Source: Peristeroidobacter agariperforans
GTDB lineage: Bacteria; Pseudomonadota; Gammaproteobacteria; Steroidobacterales; Steroidobacteraceae
Assembly: GCF_004138335.1 (NCBI RefSeq)
Contig: NZ_RYFW01000003.1
Span: 372,001 to 436,000 of the forward strand
Length of the DNA stretch: 64,000 nt
Direction: 5' to 3'
Numbering within the stretch: the stretch's first letter is position 1; each line of letters begins with the position of its first letter. The translations under genes and the position numbers were made by a program. This document shows positions 9,859 to 21,055 of this stretch, one piece after another. The notes beneath the pieces were generated by a model, which did no database searches, was not told the origin of the DNA, and worked only from the letters and a program-made list of their open reading frames with translations.

Positions 9859-10350
9859 ATGACGGATGGAGCAGCGGCAGGGCGGGAAACGGAGTTCCTG
9901 CGGCAGCTCACGGAGGTGGTCCGGGCGGAATCCAGCGACGGCGCCAGGCTGGTCGCGGACATCGCGGACAATCCGATTTGCCGGATCTCGGTGGATGCGG
10001 CGATTCCGTGTGTCGTGCTGGTCTGGGGTCGGTATGCCACCAGCGCACAGCTGCGCTTCGTCCACGAGTGCGCTCTCGATCTGTTGCGACGGAATGCTTT
10101 ACACAAAATTCTGGGCAACGACAGCGCGCTCGAGTTGATCCCGACGGACGAACAGGCGTGGCTGCGTGAGGATTGGCTGCCCCGGGCGCTGAGCCAGGGC
10201 TTGAAAGCGGCGGCGAGCAAGTGCCCGAATGGATTTTTTGGCAAGCAGTCCGTCGCGAATGTCATGTCACGAGCGCCGCGTGGGATAGCGATGCGGTCGT
10301 TCGAGAACCTGGATGAGGCCAGAGCGTGGCTGCAGACCGTGCCGATTTGA
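9859..10350 (+). CDS. STAS/SpoIIAA-like fold protein of unknown function
   Basis: Small soluble protein (about 163 residues from ATG 9859; an in-frame TTG at 9829 is an alternative). A GGAGG lies at 9839-9843. The middle block VLVWGRYATSAQLRFVHECA, the EDWLPRA motif near residue 115 and the C-terminal [11 protein letters not shown] helix resemble the STAS/SEC14-like (SpoIIAA-like) family, in which a short W-x-G-x-x-S strand-turn precedes a regulatory helix and the tail ends in a D-EA-WL helix. No catalytic residues are evident. Its stop lies inside the first codons of the next gene, which encodes an MbcA/ParS-type domain, so the pair is translationally linked. The family call is by eye and moderate. 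Confidence 0.6.
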   Translation: MTDGAAAGRETEFLRQLTEVVRAESSDGARLVADIADNPICRISVDAAIPCVVLVWGRYATSAQLRFVHECALDLLRRNALHKILGNDSALELIPTDEQAWLREDWLPRALSQGLKAAASKCPNGFFGKQSVANVMSRAPRGIAMRSFENLDEARAWLQTVPI

Positions 10351-10727
10351 AACAACTGTCCCCGGCCTTGCTGACCAAGGCGGTGTTGCGCGCCGTGGAT
10401 CAGCTCAACCTGGCAGAGAATTTAGCTTCCCTATTGCACGTGTCGGTCGATGACGCGGCCCGGTTGCAGGCGGGCGAAAGTGTGCTCGATCCACAGCGGG
10501 AGGAGTGGCAGGGCGCGCTGCAACTCGTCGGCCTGTTTCGCACGATCGTGGAAGTGCTCGGCTCGGTGGAGCGAGCGAAAGCCTGGCTCGGTACCCCGAA
10601 CGAAACATTGGGCGGCCGGCCGGTCGACTTGCTGGCCACACCGGACGCCGATCGCGTGCACCGCTATCTCAATTCCGTGCGCAAACACGAGCTGCGCATG
10701 CCGCCACCGGTCCGGCGCGAGCACTAG
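10326..10727 (+). CDS. MbcA/ParS/Xre antitoxin-like toxin-binding domain protein
   Basis: 133-residue protein whose C-terminal half ([19 protein letters not shown] then [14 protein letters not shown]) matches the MbcA/ParS/Xre toxin-binding domain formerly called DUF2384. The N-terminal half is helical ([13 protein letters not shown]) like the reduced Xre-type HTH of such proteins. In known systems this antitoxin neutralises a RES-domain NAD-degrading toxin encoded next door. Here no RES gene is present; the partner overlapping it upstream is STAS-like. The start could be GTG 10326 (25 nt overlap) or TTG 10347 (TTGA overlap). Its stop shares a CTAG with the convergent response regulator. Confidence 0.75.
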   Translation: MAADRADLKQLSPALLTKAVLRAVDQLNLAENLASLLHVSVDDAARLQAGESVLDPQREEWQGALQLVGLFRTIVEVLGSVERAKAWLGTPNETLGGRPVDLLATPDADRVHRYLNSVRKHELRMPPPVRREH

Positions 10728-11410
10728 AGCGTGAAGCGGTAGCCTACGCCGTAGATCGATTCGATCAGCTCGTCGCCGGGATTCGCCTGTTGTAATTTGC
10801 GACGCAAGTTCTTCACGTGGCTATCGACGGTGCGATCGGTCACCACGCGATGGTCCTCATACAACGTATTCAGCAGCTGCTGACGCGAGAACACGCGGCC
10901 GGGCGAGGCTGACAATGTTTTGAGCAGGCGGAACTCAACGGGTGTGAGATCCAGTGTCTGGCCATTGAGCGTGGCTTGGAACTGCGTTTCATCGATCTTC
11001 AGCTTGGAGTCGACTTGCGCCTGCACCTGCTGCGGGCTGCGGCGCAGGATCGCCTTCACACGCGCGACAACTTCGCGAGGGCTGAACGGTTTGCAGATGT
11101 AATCGTCTGCGCCCAGCTCCAGTCCCAGCAGTCGATCGATCTCTTCGACCCGTGCCGTCACCATGACGATGGGAATGCTGCTGAACGCGCGCACGTCCTT
11201 GCACACCTCCAGGCCATCGCGACCCGGCAGCATCAAATCGAGCAGCATCAGATCGAAATGCGTCGACTTGAGGGCGGGCACGACTTCGCGACCGTCGCCG
11301 ACCATTTGCGTGTGATAGCCCGCCGAGGTGAGATAGTCCGCGAGCAGTTGCGCGAGCTTGGGCTCGTCCTCGACGACGAGAATTCGGGTTTGTGGAGCGC
11401 CGTCGCTCAT
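10724..11410 (-). CDS. OmpR-family response regulator (BaeR-like)
   Basis: Two-component response regulator of 228 residues. The receiver domain has the acidic pair in [11 protein letters not shown], phospho-acceptor Asp in [13 protein letters not shown] near residue 58 and the conserved Lys in [10 protein letters not shown]. The C-terminal winged helix ends [12 protein letters not shown] ... GVGYRF, typical of OmpR/PhoB-type DNA binding. It directly follows its kinase gene (1 nt between kinase stop and regulator start). Overall composition resembles BaeR/RstA-type regulators of envelope stress and efflux. The divergent macA-macB-OMF operon starting 100 nt from the kinase gene is an obvious candidate target, but no binding site was identified. 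Confidence 0.93.
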   Translation of the reverse strand: MSDGAPQTRILVVEDEPKLAQLLADYLTSAGYHTQMVGDGREVVPALKSTHFDLMLLDLMLPGRDGLEVCKDVRAFSSIPIVMVTARVEEIDRLLGLELGADDYICKPFSPREVVARVKAILRRSPQQVQAQVDSKLKIDETQFQATLNGQTLDLTPVEFRLLKTLSASPGRVFSRQQLLNTLYEDHRVVTDRTVDSHVKNLRRKLQQANPGDELIESIYGVGYRFTL

Positions 11411-11411
11411 G

Positions 11412-12794
11412 TCACACCTTCAACGTACGCAGCGGCGGCAGTCGAATGCTGATCAGCAAACCACCCAGGGGCGCCGCGCTCGCAGTGATCGTACCGCCGT
11501 GAGCCTGAACGATGTTGGCACAGATGGCCAGGCCCAGTCCCGCGCCGCCGTGCGAGCGATTTCGTGAAGCTTCCGCACGCACGAATCTTTCGAAGATGCG
11601 GGGCAGGATATCGGCCGGCACGCCGGGCCCGGAGTCCTCGATTTCAATGAGCACCTCGCCGCCGGTGTTCCGGCAACCGACGCGCACGACGCCATCCGCT
11701 TGCGAATAGCGCGCGCAGTTCTCCAATAGGTTATTGAACAGCTGCTGCAGTCGGCCTTCATCGCCATTGACCAGCGCCGGCGAATCGATGTTCGCTTCCA
11801 CTTTGAGTCCGCGCTCGGCCAGCCGCTGCTGAAAGGCGGCGAGTGTGGAGTGCAGCACCTCGCCGATATCCACATCGGTCATGCGATAGCTCAGCGCGCC
11901 GATGTCGGACAGCGATAGATCGTAAAGATCGCTGACCAGCTTGTTGAGCGTTGCAACTTCCGATTGCAGTGAGGCCAGCGTCTCGGGCGTCATGCTGCGC
12001 ACACCGTCTTCGATGGCTTCGAGCTCGCCTTTCAGCACAGACAGGGGCGTGCGCAGCTCGTGCGAGACATCCGCCATGAACGAGCGACGCAGCTGCTCGT
12101 TGTGTGCCAGCGCCTGCGCGAGTCGATTGAAGTCTTGCGACAGGCCGCCGATCTCATCTTTCGACGTCACCGGAATACGAACGGTGTAGTCGCCGCTGGC
12201 GAGATTGTGCGTGGCCGACGCCATCCGTGTGAGCGGTGTCACCAGCAGGCGCGACAACCACCATGCAGCCAGCGCTGCGATCAGAACGGTGCCCAGGCCG
12301 ATCAGCCAGTTCTGCGTGAGCTGACGTTTCTGGAAACGCACGTCGGCGGCGGCCGTCGCCTGCTGATAGGGCACGAGCGCCAGCCAGCCCACGGTCTTGC
12401 CGTCGACCTCGATGGCCCGCATCGGGGCGCCGGGGGTCTGGCTGCGATTGCCGATGACGATGTCCTTGTCCGCATCGAGCAGCGTCATTCGCAGCTGCAC
12501 GGCGGTGAAATCTACTTCGGAGAATTGCGGCGGGCCGTCGCGACGCGGACGAGTGTCGAGCAGTCGATACCAGGCCCGTGGATTGTGCTTCAGGAACTCC
12601 CAGCTGCCCTCGTTTTTGTACGCCTCCGCCAATCGGGGAATCACCAAGTCGACATAGGTCGTGCTCTGCTCGTTGAGATAGCCGATGAAGCCGCGGGTGA
12701 AGCTGATACGCGCGGACACGCCCATGGCGGCCACGGCGGCGATGCTGATCGCGACCAGGACCAGGAATAACTTGGTCGAAATGCTCCATTTCAT
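11412..12794 (-). CDS. Envelope sensor histidine kinase (BaeS-like)
   Basis: Classical HAMP-containing sensor kinase of 460 residues. TM1 is at about 8-28, the periplasmic sensor about 30-160, TM2 about 165-185, then HAMP ([21 protein letters not shown]), HisKA with His in [19 protein letters not shown] near 245, N-box [12 protein letters not shown], and [16 protein letters not shown]. The [10 protein letters not shown] segment after the H-box is typical of BaeS-like kinases. First gene of a two-gene operon with the response regulator, and divergent from macA; the 102-nt gap (12795-12896) must hold both promoters. Likely senses envelope damage or toxic compounds and controls the neighbouring efflux pump; the latter is inference from position. 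Confidence 0.92.
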   Translation of the reverse strand: MKWSISTKLFLVLVAISIAAVAAMGVSARISFTRGFIGYLNEQSTTYVDLVIPRLAEAYKNEGSWEFLKHNPRAWYRLLDTRPRRDGPPQFSEVDFTAVQLRMTLLDADKDIVIGNRSQTPGAPMRAIEVDGKTVGWLALVPYQQATAAADVRFQKRQLTQNWLIGLGTVLIAALAAWWLSRLLVTPLTRMASATHNLASGDYTVRIPVTSKDEIGGLSQDFNRLAQALAHNEQLRRSFMADVSHELRTPLSVLKGELEAIEDGVRSMTPETLASLQSEVATLNKLVSDLYDLSLSDIGALSYRMTDVDIGEVLHSTLAAFQQRLAERGLKVEANIDSPALVNGDEGRLQQLFNNLLENCARYSQADGVVRVGCRNTGGEVLIEIEDSGPGVPADILPRIFERFVRAEASRNRSHGGAGLGLAICANIVQAHGGTITASAAPLGGLLISIRLPPLRTLKV

Positions 12795-12896
12795 GGGACG
12801 CCATTAAGGCCCGCCCGGCGGCTGCGGGCAAGACTCGGGGGCCAACTCCACAAAGTCTTCAATTTTCCTCCACGTTTGCCGCCCATCCTGATTCCC

Positions 12897-14096
12897 ATGA
12901 AAAACGTGGCTGGCGAGGGCTCGAGCGTGCAACACACAGGAAAATTCAGCGGCTGGCGCAAGCTGGGCGTGGCGGCGGTACTGGTGGTCGCCGTGGTGGC
13001 CGGAGCCTGTCATTACATCGGCGAGGACGACGATGCCGGCGTGCGCACGGTCGCCGTGACCCGGGGCGACCTGCAGAAGAGCATCACCGCGGTAGGTTCG
13101 ATCGAGCCCAAGGATTATGTCGATGTCGGCACGCAGGTGTCCGGCCGCGTCATGAAGATTCATGTGCAGATCGGCGACCGCGTGTCCAAGGGCGATCTGA
13201 TCGCCGAGATCGATCCGACGGTATACGAGTCCACGGTTCGAAAGGATCGCGCCACGCTCGAAAATCTCAAAGCCCAGCTCGATCAGCAGCTCGCGGAGTC
13301 CGCACTGGCAGCCACTGAGTTAAAGCGCAATCAGCAAATGCGTGCGGCCGATGCGATCAGCCAGACGACGGTGGATCAGTCAGACGCGCAGGCCAAAGTC
13401 GCTAACGCCACCGTCGCTGCGACACGCGCTCAGATCAAAGCCGCCGAAGCGACGCTCGCCGGCGACCTCGCCAACCTGGGCTACACCAAGATCTACGCGC
13501 CGCTCGACGGCACGGTTGCGTCGCAGACGACGCTCGAAGGTCAGACTGTGAATGCCTCGCAGTCCGCACCCGTCATCGTTCAGGTCGCAAACATGGATGT
13601 GATGACTGTGTGGGCGCAGGTCGCTGAGGCCGATGTGAGTCGCATCGCCGTGGGCATGCCGGCGACCTTCACGACGCTCGGTATGCCGGAGAGGAAGTGG
13701 CAAGGGAAGGTGCGCGCAGTGTATCCGACGCCGGTCGTCGAGAACGACGTGGTGCTCTACAACGTGCTCATCGACGTGGACAACCACGAGAAGCTGCTGC
13801 TGCCGCAGATGACGGTGCAAGTGTTCTTCACCTTGGGCGAAGCGAAGGATGTGCCGCTCGCGCCGATCAATGCTCTGCAGGCGCAACGTGACGCGGGAGC
13901 CAATGTTTATAAAGCAAAGGTGCTGACCAACGACGGTGTCGTCGAGCGGGATGTGAAGGTGGGTCTCACCAGCCGTTCGATGGCGCAGATCGTTTCCGGC
14001 CTGTTGCCGGGAGACCAGTTGGTCGTCGCAGCTGCGGTGCCGCCGGCGGGTGGCGCTCCGCAAGGTGGTGGTCGGCAGATGGGCCCGCGCCTCTGA
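12897..14096 (+). CDS. macA: MacA-type periplasmic adaptor of an ABC efflux pump
   Basis: HlyD/MacA-like membrane-fusion protein of about 399 residues. The start is placed at ATG 12897; an in-frame start at 12876 would add seven residues. One TM anchor (about residues 18-38) is followed by a first lipoyl half (VGTQVSGRVMKIHVQIGDRVSKGDLIAEID), an alpha-helical hairpin about 100-185, the second lipoyl half (LGYTKIYAPLDGTVASQT), and beta-barrel and membrane-proximal domains. It bridges an inner-membrane MacB and an outer-membrane channel, both encoded directly downstream. A 21-nt gap carrying AGGAG precedes macB. Confidence 0.9.
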   Translation: MKNVAGEGSSVQHTGKFSGWRKLGVAAVLVVAVVAGACHYIGEDDDAGVRTVAVTRGDLQKSITAVGSIEPKDYVDVGTQVSGRVMKIHVQIGDRVSKGDLIAEIDPTVYESTVRKDRATLENLKAQLDQQLAESALAATELKRNQQMRAADAISQTTVDQSDAQAKVANATVAATRAQIKAAEATLAGDLANLGYTKIYAPLDGTVASQTTLEGQTVNASQSAPVIVQVANMDVMTVWAQVAEADVSRIAVGMPATFTTLGMPERKWQGKVRAVYPTPVVENDVVLYNVLIDVDNHEKLLLPQMTVQVFFTLGEAKDVPLAPINALQAQRDAGANVYKAKVLTNDGVVERDVKVGLTSRSMAQIVSGLLPGDQLVVAAAVPPAGGAPQGGGRQMGPRL

Positions 14097-14117
14097 GCCG
14101 CACATCAGGAGAGCACC

Positions 14118-16057
<1,940 letters not shown>

Positions 16058-16058
<1 letters not shown>

Positions 16059-17431
16059 TGAACATGAGGACCTGTATGAAACGGGCCGTGGCTCTAGCGG
16101 TGTTTGCGGTGCTCGCCGGCTGCAGTCTTACGCCGACGTATGAGCGGCCCAATGCCGGTCTGCCGGAGTCGTGGGCGGACCAGAAGGTAGCTGCAACTAG
16201 CGATTCACCCAGCGAGTGGAATGATCTGTTCAAAGATGCGGAGCTGCAGCAGCTGATGTCGGAAGCGCTTGCCGCGAATCATGATCTCGCAGCCGCGGCA
16301 ACACGCATCGAGCAGGCGAAGGCGACGGCGAAGATGGCGAGCAGTCGGTTGGCGCCGTACGCGACGCTGTCGGTCGGGGGCTCGCGGCAGAAGGAGTTGA
16401 GTGGCGCACGTTCGCTGGCGTCGTCGGATGATTCTCAGCTGTCGGTGAACTACGAACTGGATCTGTGGGGCGCGAATCGAGCGAACGTCCAGTCGGCGGC
16501 GGCACGGGTTGCGGCTCGTGAATACGATATGGCGTCGACTCGGTTGGTGTTGCAGGCGGATGTGGCTTCCTATTATTTCCAGACGCTCGCGTTGAAGGAT
16601 CGGCTCGCCATTGCGCAGAAGAATCTCGAAGCGGCGCGGTCGCTGATGTCGCTGGTCGAGGTTCGTTACGACAAAGGTGCGGCGAGTGGCCTGGATGTCG
16701 CTCAACAGCGCACTGCGTTGTTGAACATCGAAGCCGAGGTGCCTCAGTTGCAGCAGAGCCTGACGGAGACGCAGAGTGCGCTGGCGTTGCTGCTCGGGCG
16801 TGTGCCTCAGGCCTTCACTGTCCGCACTGAAACGCTTGCGTATACGCAGTTGCCAGCGATTGCCGCTGGGCAGCCTGGCGATCTGTTGCAGCGTCGACCG
16901 GATGTGCGTGCGGCTGAAGCGGACTTGGTTGCGGCGAACGCGGACATCGGTGTGGCGCGTGCGGCGCTGTATCCGAACATGGAATTGAGTGCGACGGGCG
17001 TAGTGACGAATTGGCTGACCGGCGGGTCGGCGTCGCTCGCATCGCTCGCCACGTCGCTCACACAAGTCTTGTTCGATGGCGGCGAGCTGCGAGGGCAGGT
17101 GCAGTTGGCCGATGCGAGCCGACGTGAGTTAGTGGAGACGTATTTGCAGACGGTGCTGACAAGTGTGAAGGAAGTGAATGACAGCTTGAGCGCGGTTTCA
17201 ACGGCCGATCAGCGCACGACGCTGCTGTCGCAGACGGTCGAGCAGGCGCAGCTGGCGCTGCGGCTGGCGACGACTCGGTATCAGGCGGGGTCGGACGATT
17301 TGTTGACCGTGTTGGAGAGTCAGACGTCCCAGTTGAATGCTGAGGATTCGCTGGTGCAGGCGAAGCTGGCGCGGGTGAATGCGTCGATTACGTTGTTCAA
17401 GGCGCTGGGCGGTGGGTGGGAGGCGAGCTGA
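16058..17431 (+). CDS. NodT-family outer membrane efflux lipoprotein (TolC-like)
   Basis: Outer membrane factor of 457 residues that closes the MacAB pump. The ATG at 16058 overlaps the macB stop by one base and opens a lipoprotein signal (AVALAVFAVLAGCSLTPTYERP) with the lipobox LAGC. Two repeated helical hairpin units of the NodT/OEP family are evident, with typical phrases SVNYELDLWGANRANVQSA and LLQRRPDVRAAEADLVAANADIGVARAALYPN. Residues beyond about 440 end in LFKALGGGWEAS, a usual family terminus. Longer in-frame starts inside macB lack a signal sequence and are rejected. Confidence 0.94.
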
Positions 17432-17518
17432 CCTTGCCGCGGTAGTGAAAAGGCGCACAAGAATTGCCAGCCTTCGCGACACTCGGACCCAAAGCACGCA
17501 TCCGCGACTTAAGCGGTA

Positions 17519-18775
17519 ATGAACCGCCATGGACCCAGACGCACGCAACCATTCTCTCGCTTGTCCAAGGGCTTGTGGTTCATTCCACTGATGTGCGTGA
17601 TCGCGGGCGTGGGTCTCTCGTTCGGTACGATCGCGATCGACAAGGCGTTCGACTACGAACTCGTGCCCGAGTCCATCAGCGGCGGTCCAGACTCGGCTTT
17701 GGAAATTCTTGGGACGGTTGCGGCGTCCATGGTCAGTCTCGCCGCGCTCGTGCTCACGATCACCATGGTCGTCGTGCAACTCGCCATGGGTCAATTCTCG
17801 CCGCGAATCGTTCAGCGGATTTTGCAGGACAAGCCCAGTCAGTTCGCCGTCGGCGTGTTCGTGGGTACGTTCGCGCATGCGATGCTGACGCTCCGCGAGG
17901 TGCAGACGGATGGCGGGGGCACCGTCCCAGGACTCGCTGTTGTGGTTGCCTTCGTGCTGGTCGTCGTCAGCATCATTGTGCTGGTGTGGTATGTGAATCA
18001 CATCGGGCGCAAGCTGCGGGTGTCGGCGCTGATCGAGCTGGTGGGCAGCGATGTGCGCAGTCTGCTCGATGCGCATTATCCGAATGTGAGCATGCGGCGC
18101 GAGTTCGAACGACCGACGATCTGCGCGCCACACTCAGGCGTCGTGGTCGAGATCAATCACCGTGCGCTGGTGCAGATTGCAGAGGCCAGTCATTGCGTAC
18201 TCACGCTCCGGCCGATGCTCGGTGAGTTCGTGCCGGCGGACTCCCCGTTGTTTGAAGTTGCCGGCTCACCGGAACGTCTCGATGAGAAAGCGGTAGTACG
18301 CTGCATAGTACTTGGGATGGAGCGCACGCTCGATCAGGATATGGCCTATGGCTTGCGCATGTTGGTCGACATCGCCGAGCGATCGTTATCCGATTCTCCC
18401 TTTCTCGATCCGACCACGGCGGTGCAGTCGATCGACCGCTTGCACGATTGCTTGCGTCAACTGGCGTCACGCTCGTTCCCCGACGGGCGGTATCGCGACG
18501 ACCAGGGCGTGGTGCGCTTGGTGACTCGAGTGATGTCGTGGGACGACTACGTCCACCTCGCATTCGACGAAATCCGCATGGCGGGCGCCGGATCGCCGCA
18601 GATTGCGCGCCGCATGCGCGCAGCACTGGAAGACTTGCTCACAGTCGCTCCACCGGAGCGTCGAGCCCCGCTTCAACAGCAGCTCGAGTTATTGCGGTCT
18701 GGCTCTCAAGCGGCAATCAGCGAGGCGAGTGATCGTAAGCGTTCCTTGCGAGGCGATGCTCGCGGCATGGGTTGA
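17519..18775 (+). CDS. DUF2254 family membrane protein
   Basis: Predicted inner-membrane protein of 418 residues matching DUF2254. Four N-terminal TM segments lie in the first 155 residues (WFIPLMCVIAGVGLSFG; MVSLAALVLTITMVVVQLA; FAVGVFVGTFAHAML; VVVAFVLVVVSIIVLVWYV), with the conserved FSPRIVQRILQDKPSQ loop between TM2 and TM3. A soluble C-terminal domain follows, with SLSDSPFLDPTTAVQSIDRL near residue 300. Function is not established for the family. It is preceded by an 87-nt gap after the efflux operon and followed 78 nt later by chrA; no operon is certain. Confidence 0.83.
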   Translation: MNRHGPRRTQPFSRLSKGLWFIPLMCVIAGVGLSFGTIAIDKAFDYELVPESISGGPDSALEILGTVAASMVSLAALVLTITMVVVQLAMGQFSPRIVQRILQDKPSQFAVGVFVGTFAHAMLTLREVQTDGGGTVPGLAVVVAFVLVVVSIIVLVWYVNHIGRKLRVSALIELVGSDVRSLLDAHYPNVSMRREFERPTICAPHSGVVVEINHRALVQIAEASHCVLTLRPMLGEFVPADSPLFEVAGSPERLDEKAVVRCIVLGMERTLDQDMAYGLRMLVDIAERSLSDSPFLDPTTAVQSIDRLHDCLRQLASRSFPDGRYRDDQGVVRLVTRVMSWDDYVHLAFDEIRMAGAGSPQIARRMRAALEDLLTVAPPERRAPLQQQLELLRSGSQAAISEASDRKRSLRGDARGMG

Positions 18776-18853
18776 CCCATTTGTAACCGATCGATGTTCG
18801 ATTTGGACGCTGCGCCCTACGAGGCTTGACCAACGCCAGGCTGCTGACCATAA

Positions 18854-20266
18854 ATGGCGGCCGTGAGCACCACCACCGCGCCCGATTCCAATTCTTCCTC
18901 AACAGCTAGCGTTGCTGGCTCGGTGTCTTTTGCCGAGGCGCTCAGAGTCTGGACTCGCATCGGCTGGCTGAGCTTCGGCGGCCCCGCGGGGCAGATCGCG
19001 CTCATGCATCGTGAGCTGGTGGAGCAACGGCGCTGGATCAGTGAGTCTCGATTTCTCCATGCCTTGAACTACTGCATGCTGTTGCCCGGTCCGGAGGCAC
19101 AGCAACTCGCGACTTACATCGGCTGGCTGATGCACCGAACCTGGGGCGGCATCGTGGCCGGTGCGCTGTTTGTCATACCCGGCGTCCTTGCGATGCTGTT
19201 GCTGAGCTGGCTGTACGTTCGCTATTCCGGCGTCGCAGCGATGACTGTCGTGTTCTTCGGGCTCAAGGCCGCTGTCCTCGCGATCGTCGTATCAGCGGTC
19301 CTGCGCATCGGCAGTCGGGCGCTGAAGAACAGTTTCATGGTCGGGATTGCGGCCGCAGCCTTCGTCACGATCTGGGCTTTTCACGTGCCGTTTCCGCTCG
19401 TCGTGCTGGGCGCGGCCTTGATCGGCTTCTTTGCCAGCAAGTACGTCTCGTCCAATTCGCACGGCTCTGCGTCCGAGGTGGCCGATGACGGTGAGTACAT
19501 CGTCGATCGCATGCACGCCGAGGGCCACCTCTCGCACGCACAGCCCTCGACGCGTCGAGCTGTTGTCGTAACGATTACCTGTATCGCCTTGTGGCTGGCG
19601 CCAGTCGCAGCAGTGGCGGTGTGGCTTGGATCCCAGCACGTCCTGGTGAAAGAGGGCGTGATGTTCAGTCAAACTGCAGTCGTCACATTCGGCGGCGCCT
19701 ACGCCGTGCTTGCGTACGTAGCGCAACGAGCCGTCGAACATCTGCAGTGGCTGCAGCCTGGCGAAATGATCGATGGCCTGGCGCTTGCGGAAACGACGCC
19801 GGGCCCGCTGATCATGGTGCTGCAGTTCGTCGGCTTCCTCGCCGCTTATCGATTCGCCGAACCACTCAACCCCTGGGTAGCCGCGACGCTCGGCGCGCTG
19901 CTGACGACTTGGGTCACGTTCCTGCCGTCGTTTCTTTTTATTTTTCTCGGCGCGCCTTACATGGAGTCACTGCGCCGCCATCGCGGCTTGAACGCGGCGC
20001 TGTCCTGCGTCACCGCAGCGGTCGTCGGCGTGATTCTGAATCTATCGATCTGGTTTGCGATTCACACGCTGTTCGGTCGCGTGCATCGCATCGACGCCGG
20101 CCCGATGCAGCTCGATGTGCCGGAGTGGGCAACCATCGAGCCGGGTGCCGTGCTGCTGAGCCTCGCCGCGTTCATCGCATTGACGCGTTACAAGCTCAGC
20201 ATGGTATGGGTGCTGCTGGGCTGTGTGCTCGTCGGCGGGGCGTACTGGTGGGTCCGCTTCGCTTAG
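18854..20266 (+). CDS. chrA: Chromate efflux transporter ChrA (CHR family)
   Basis: 470-residue long-chain CHR-family transporter with two homologous Chromate_transp domains. The N-terminal copy has [20 protein letters not shown] and the [19 protein letters not shown] signature; the C-terminal copy has [17 protein letters not shown] and [21 protein letters not shown]. About ten TM helices are visible. The protein expels chromate from the cytoplasm. The stop overlaps the stop of the convergent wrbA by 4 nt (TTAG). Confidence 0.92.
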   Translation: MAAVSTTTAPDSNSSSTASVAGSVSFAEALRVWTRIGWLSFGGPAGQIALMHRELVEQRRWISESRFLHALNYCMLLPGPEAQQLATYIGWLMHRTWGGIVAGALFVIPGVLAMLLLSWLYVRYSGVAAMTVVFFGLKAAVLAIVVSAVLRIGSRALKNSFMVGIAAAAFVTIWAFHVPFPLVVLGAALIGFFASKYVSSNSHGSASEVADDGEYIVDRMHAEGHLSHAQPSTRRAVVVTITCIALWLAPVAAVAVWLGSQHVLVKEGVMFSQTAVVTFGGAYAVLAYVAQRAVEHLQWLQPGEMIDGLALAETTPGPLIMVLQFVGFLAAYRFAEPLNPWVAATLGALLTTWVTFLPSFLFIFLGAPYMESLRRHRGLNAALSCVTAAVVGVILNLSIWFAIHTLFGRVHRIDAGPMQLDVPEWATIEPGAVLLSLAAFIALTRYKLSMVWVLLGCVLVGGAYWWVRFA

Positions 20267-20865
20267 CGCCCCGCGAGCTTCGCTGCGATCTCCGCGACGT
20301 GCTTGCCCTGGTAGCGCGCGCCTTCCAATTCAACTTTCGAAGGTTGCCGGCTGCCATCGGTGCCAGCAATCGTCGACGCGCCATACGGAGTGCCGCCCAT
20401 GACTTCGCTGACGCCCATCTGTCCCTGATACGCGTACGGCAGGCCGACGATGATGAAACCCAGGTGCAGCAGCACGGGATGGAATGTCAGGATGGTCGAC
20501 TCCTGGCCGCCGTGCTGGGTGTTCGATGACGAGAACACCGAGCCGACCTTGCCGACCAGCGCGCCTTTCAGCCAAAGCCCTCCGGTCTGATCGATGAAGG
20601 TCTTCATCTGCGCCGTCATGTTGCCGTAGCGGGTGCCGGTGCCAAAGATGATCGCGTCGTATTGGGGCAGCTCATCGACGGTGGCGATCGGCGCCGGCTG
20701 GTCCAGCTTGAAGCCGGACTTGCGTGCCACATCTTCGGGCACTGTCTCGGGGACGCGTTTGACCGCCACCTCAGCGCCAGCGGAGCGAGCGCCCTCGGCG
20801 ACTGCGTTCGCCATCTGTTCGATGTGGCCATACGAGGAGTAGTAGAGAACCAGGACCTTTGCCAT
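20263..20865 (-). CDS. wrbA: NAD(P)H:quinone oxidoreductase WrbA
   Basis: Flavodoxin-like FMN protein of 200 residues, normal WrbA length. The FMN phosphate loop is [19 protein letters not shown], followed by the characteristic [24 protein letters not shown] and the [12 protein letters not shown] ... LPYAYQGQ segment. It performs two-electron reduction of quinones and protects against redox cycling. Convergent with chrA with overlapping stops. A link to chromate is possible, since quinone reductases can also reduce chromate, but gene orientation argues against co-transcription. Confidence 0.93.
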   Translation of the reverse strand: MAKVLVLYYSSYGHIEQMANAVAEGARSAGAEVAVKRVPETVPEDVARKSGFKLDQPAPIATVDELPQYDAIIFGTGTRYGNMTAQMKTFIDQTGGLWLKGALVGKVGSVFSSSNTQHGGQESTILTFHPVLLHLGFIIVGLPYAYQGQMGVSEVMGGTPYGASTIAGTDGSRQPSKVELEGARYQGKHVAEIAAKLAGR

Positions 20866-20954
20866 GACACGCTCCGAGCCGACGCGAGACCCGTGGAACG
20901 CAAGGCCCGCTCATTGGTTCCAGTGTCGGCGATGGCACATACCTATGGCGTGTA

Positions 20955-20976
20955 CGCCCGTGCGGTTATTCGGGCG
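20955..20976. other. Short hairpin upstream of wrbA
   Basis: CGCCCG and CGGGCG form a 6-bp inverted repeat with a 10-nt loop, about 90 nt upstream of wrbA on its coding strand. No T-run follows. It may be chance in GC-rich DNA or part of the wrbA control region. Confidence 0.25.
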
Positions 20977-21015
20977 TGGGGCACCGATTATCGTCCTGGC
21001 CGCATCGAGCGGCAT

Positions 21016-21045
21016 CGCGCTCACACCAGGTTCGATGTGAGCGCG
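21016..21045 (-). terminator. Hairpin after the acyl-CoA carboxylase operon
   Basis: A perfect 10-bp inverted repeat (CGCGCTCACA / TGTGAGCGCG) with a 10-nt loop lies 10 nt downstream of the biotin-carboxylase stop codon. Its position suits transcript termination or 3'-end protection of the carboxylase mRNA. No clear U-tract follows, so intrinsic termination is not proven. Confidence 0.5.
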
Positions 21046-21055
21046 GTACTGGCCG

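Noticed and set aside
9859-10350. Calling the STAS-like gene a RES-domain toxin because an MbcA/ParS-type gene follows
   Set aside because: No RES motifs are present and the EDWLPRA / [11 protein letters not shown] features fit a STAS-like family.
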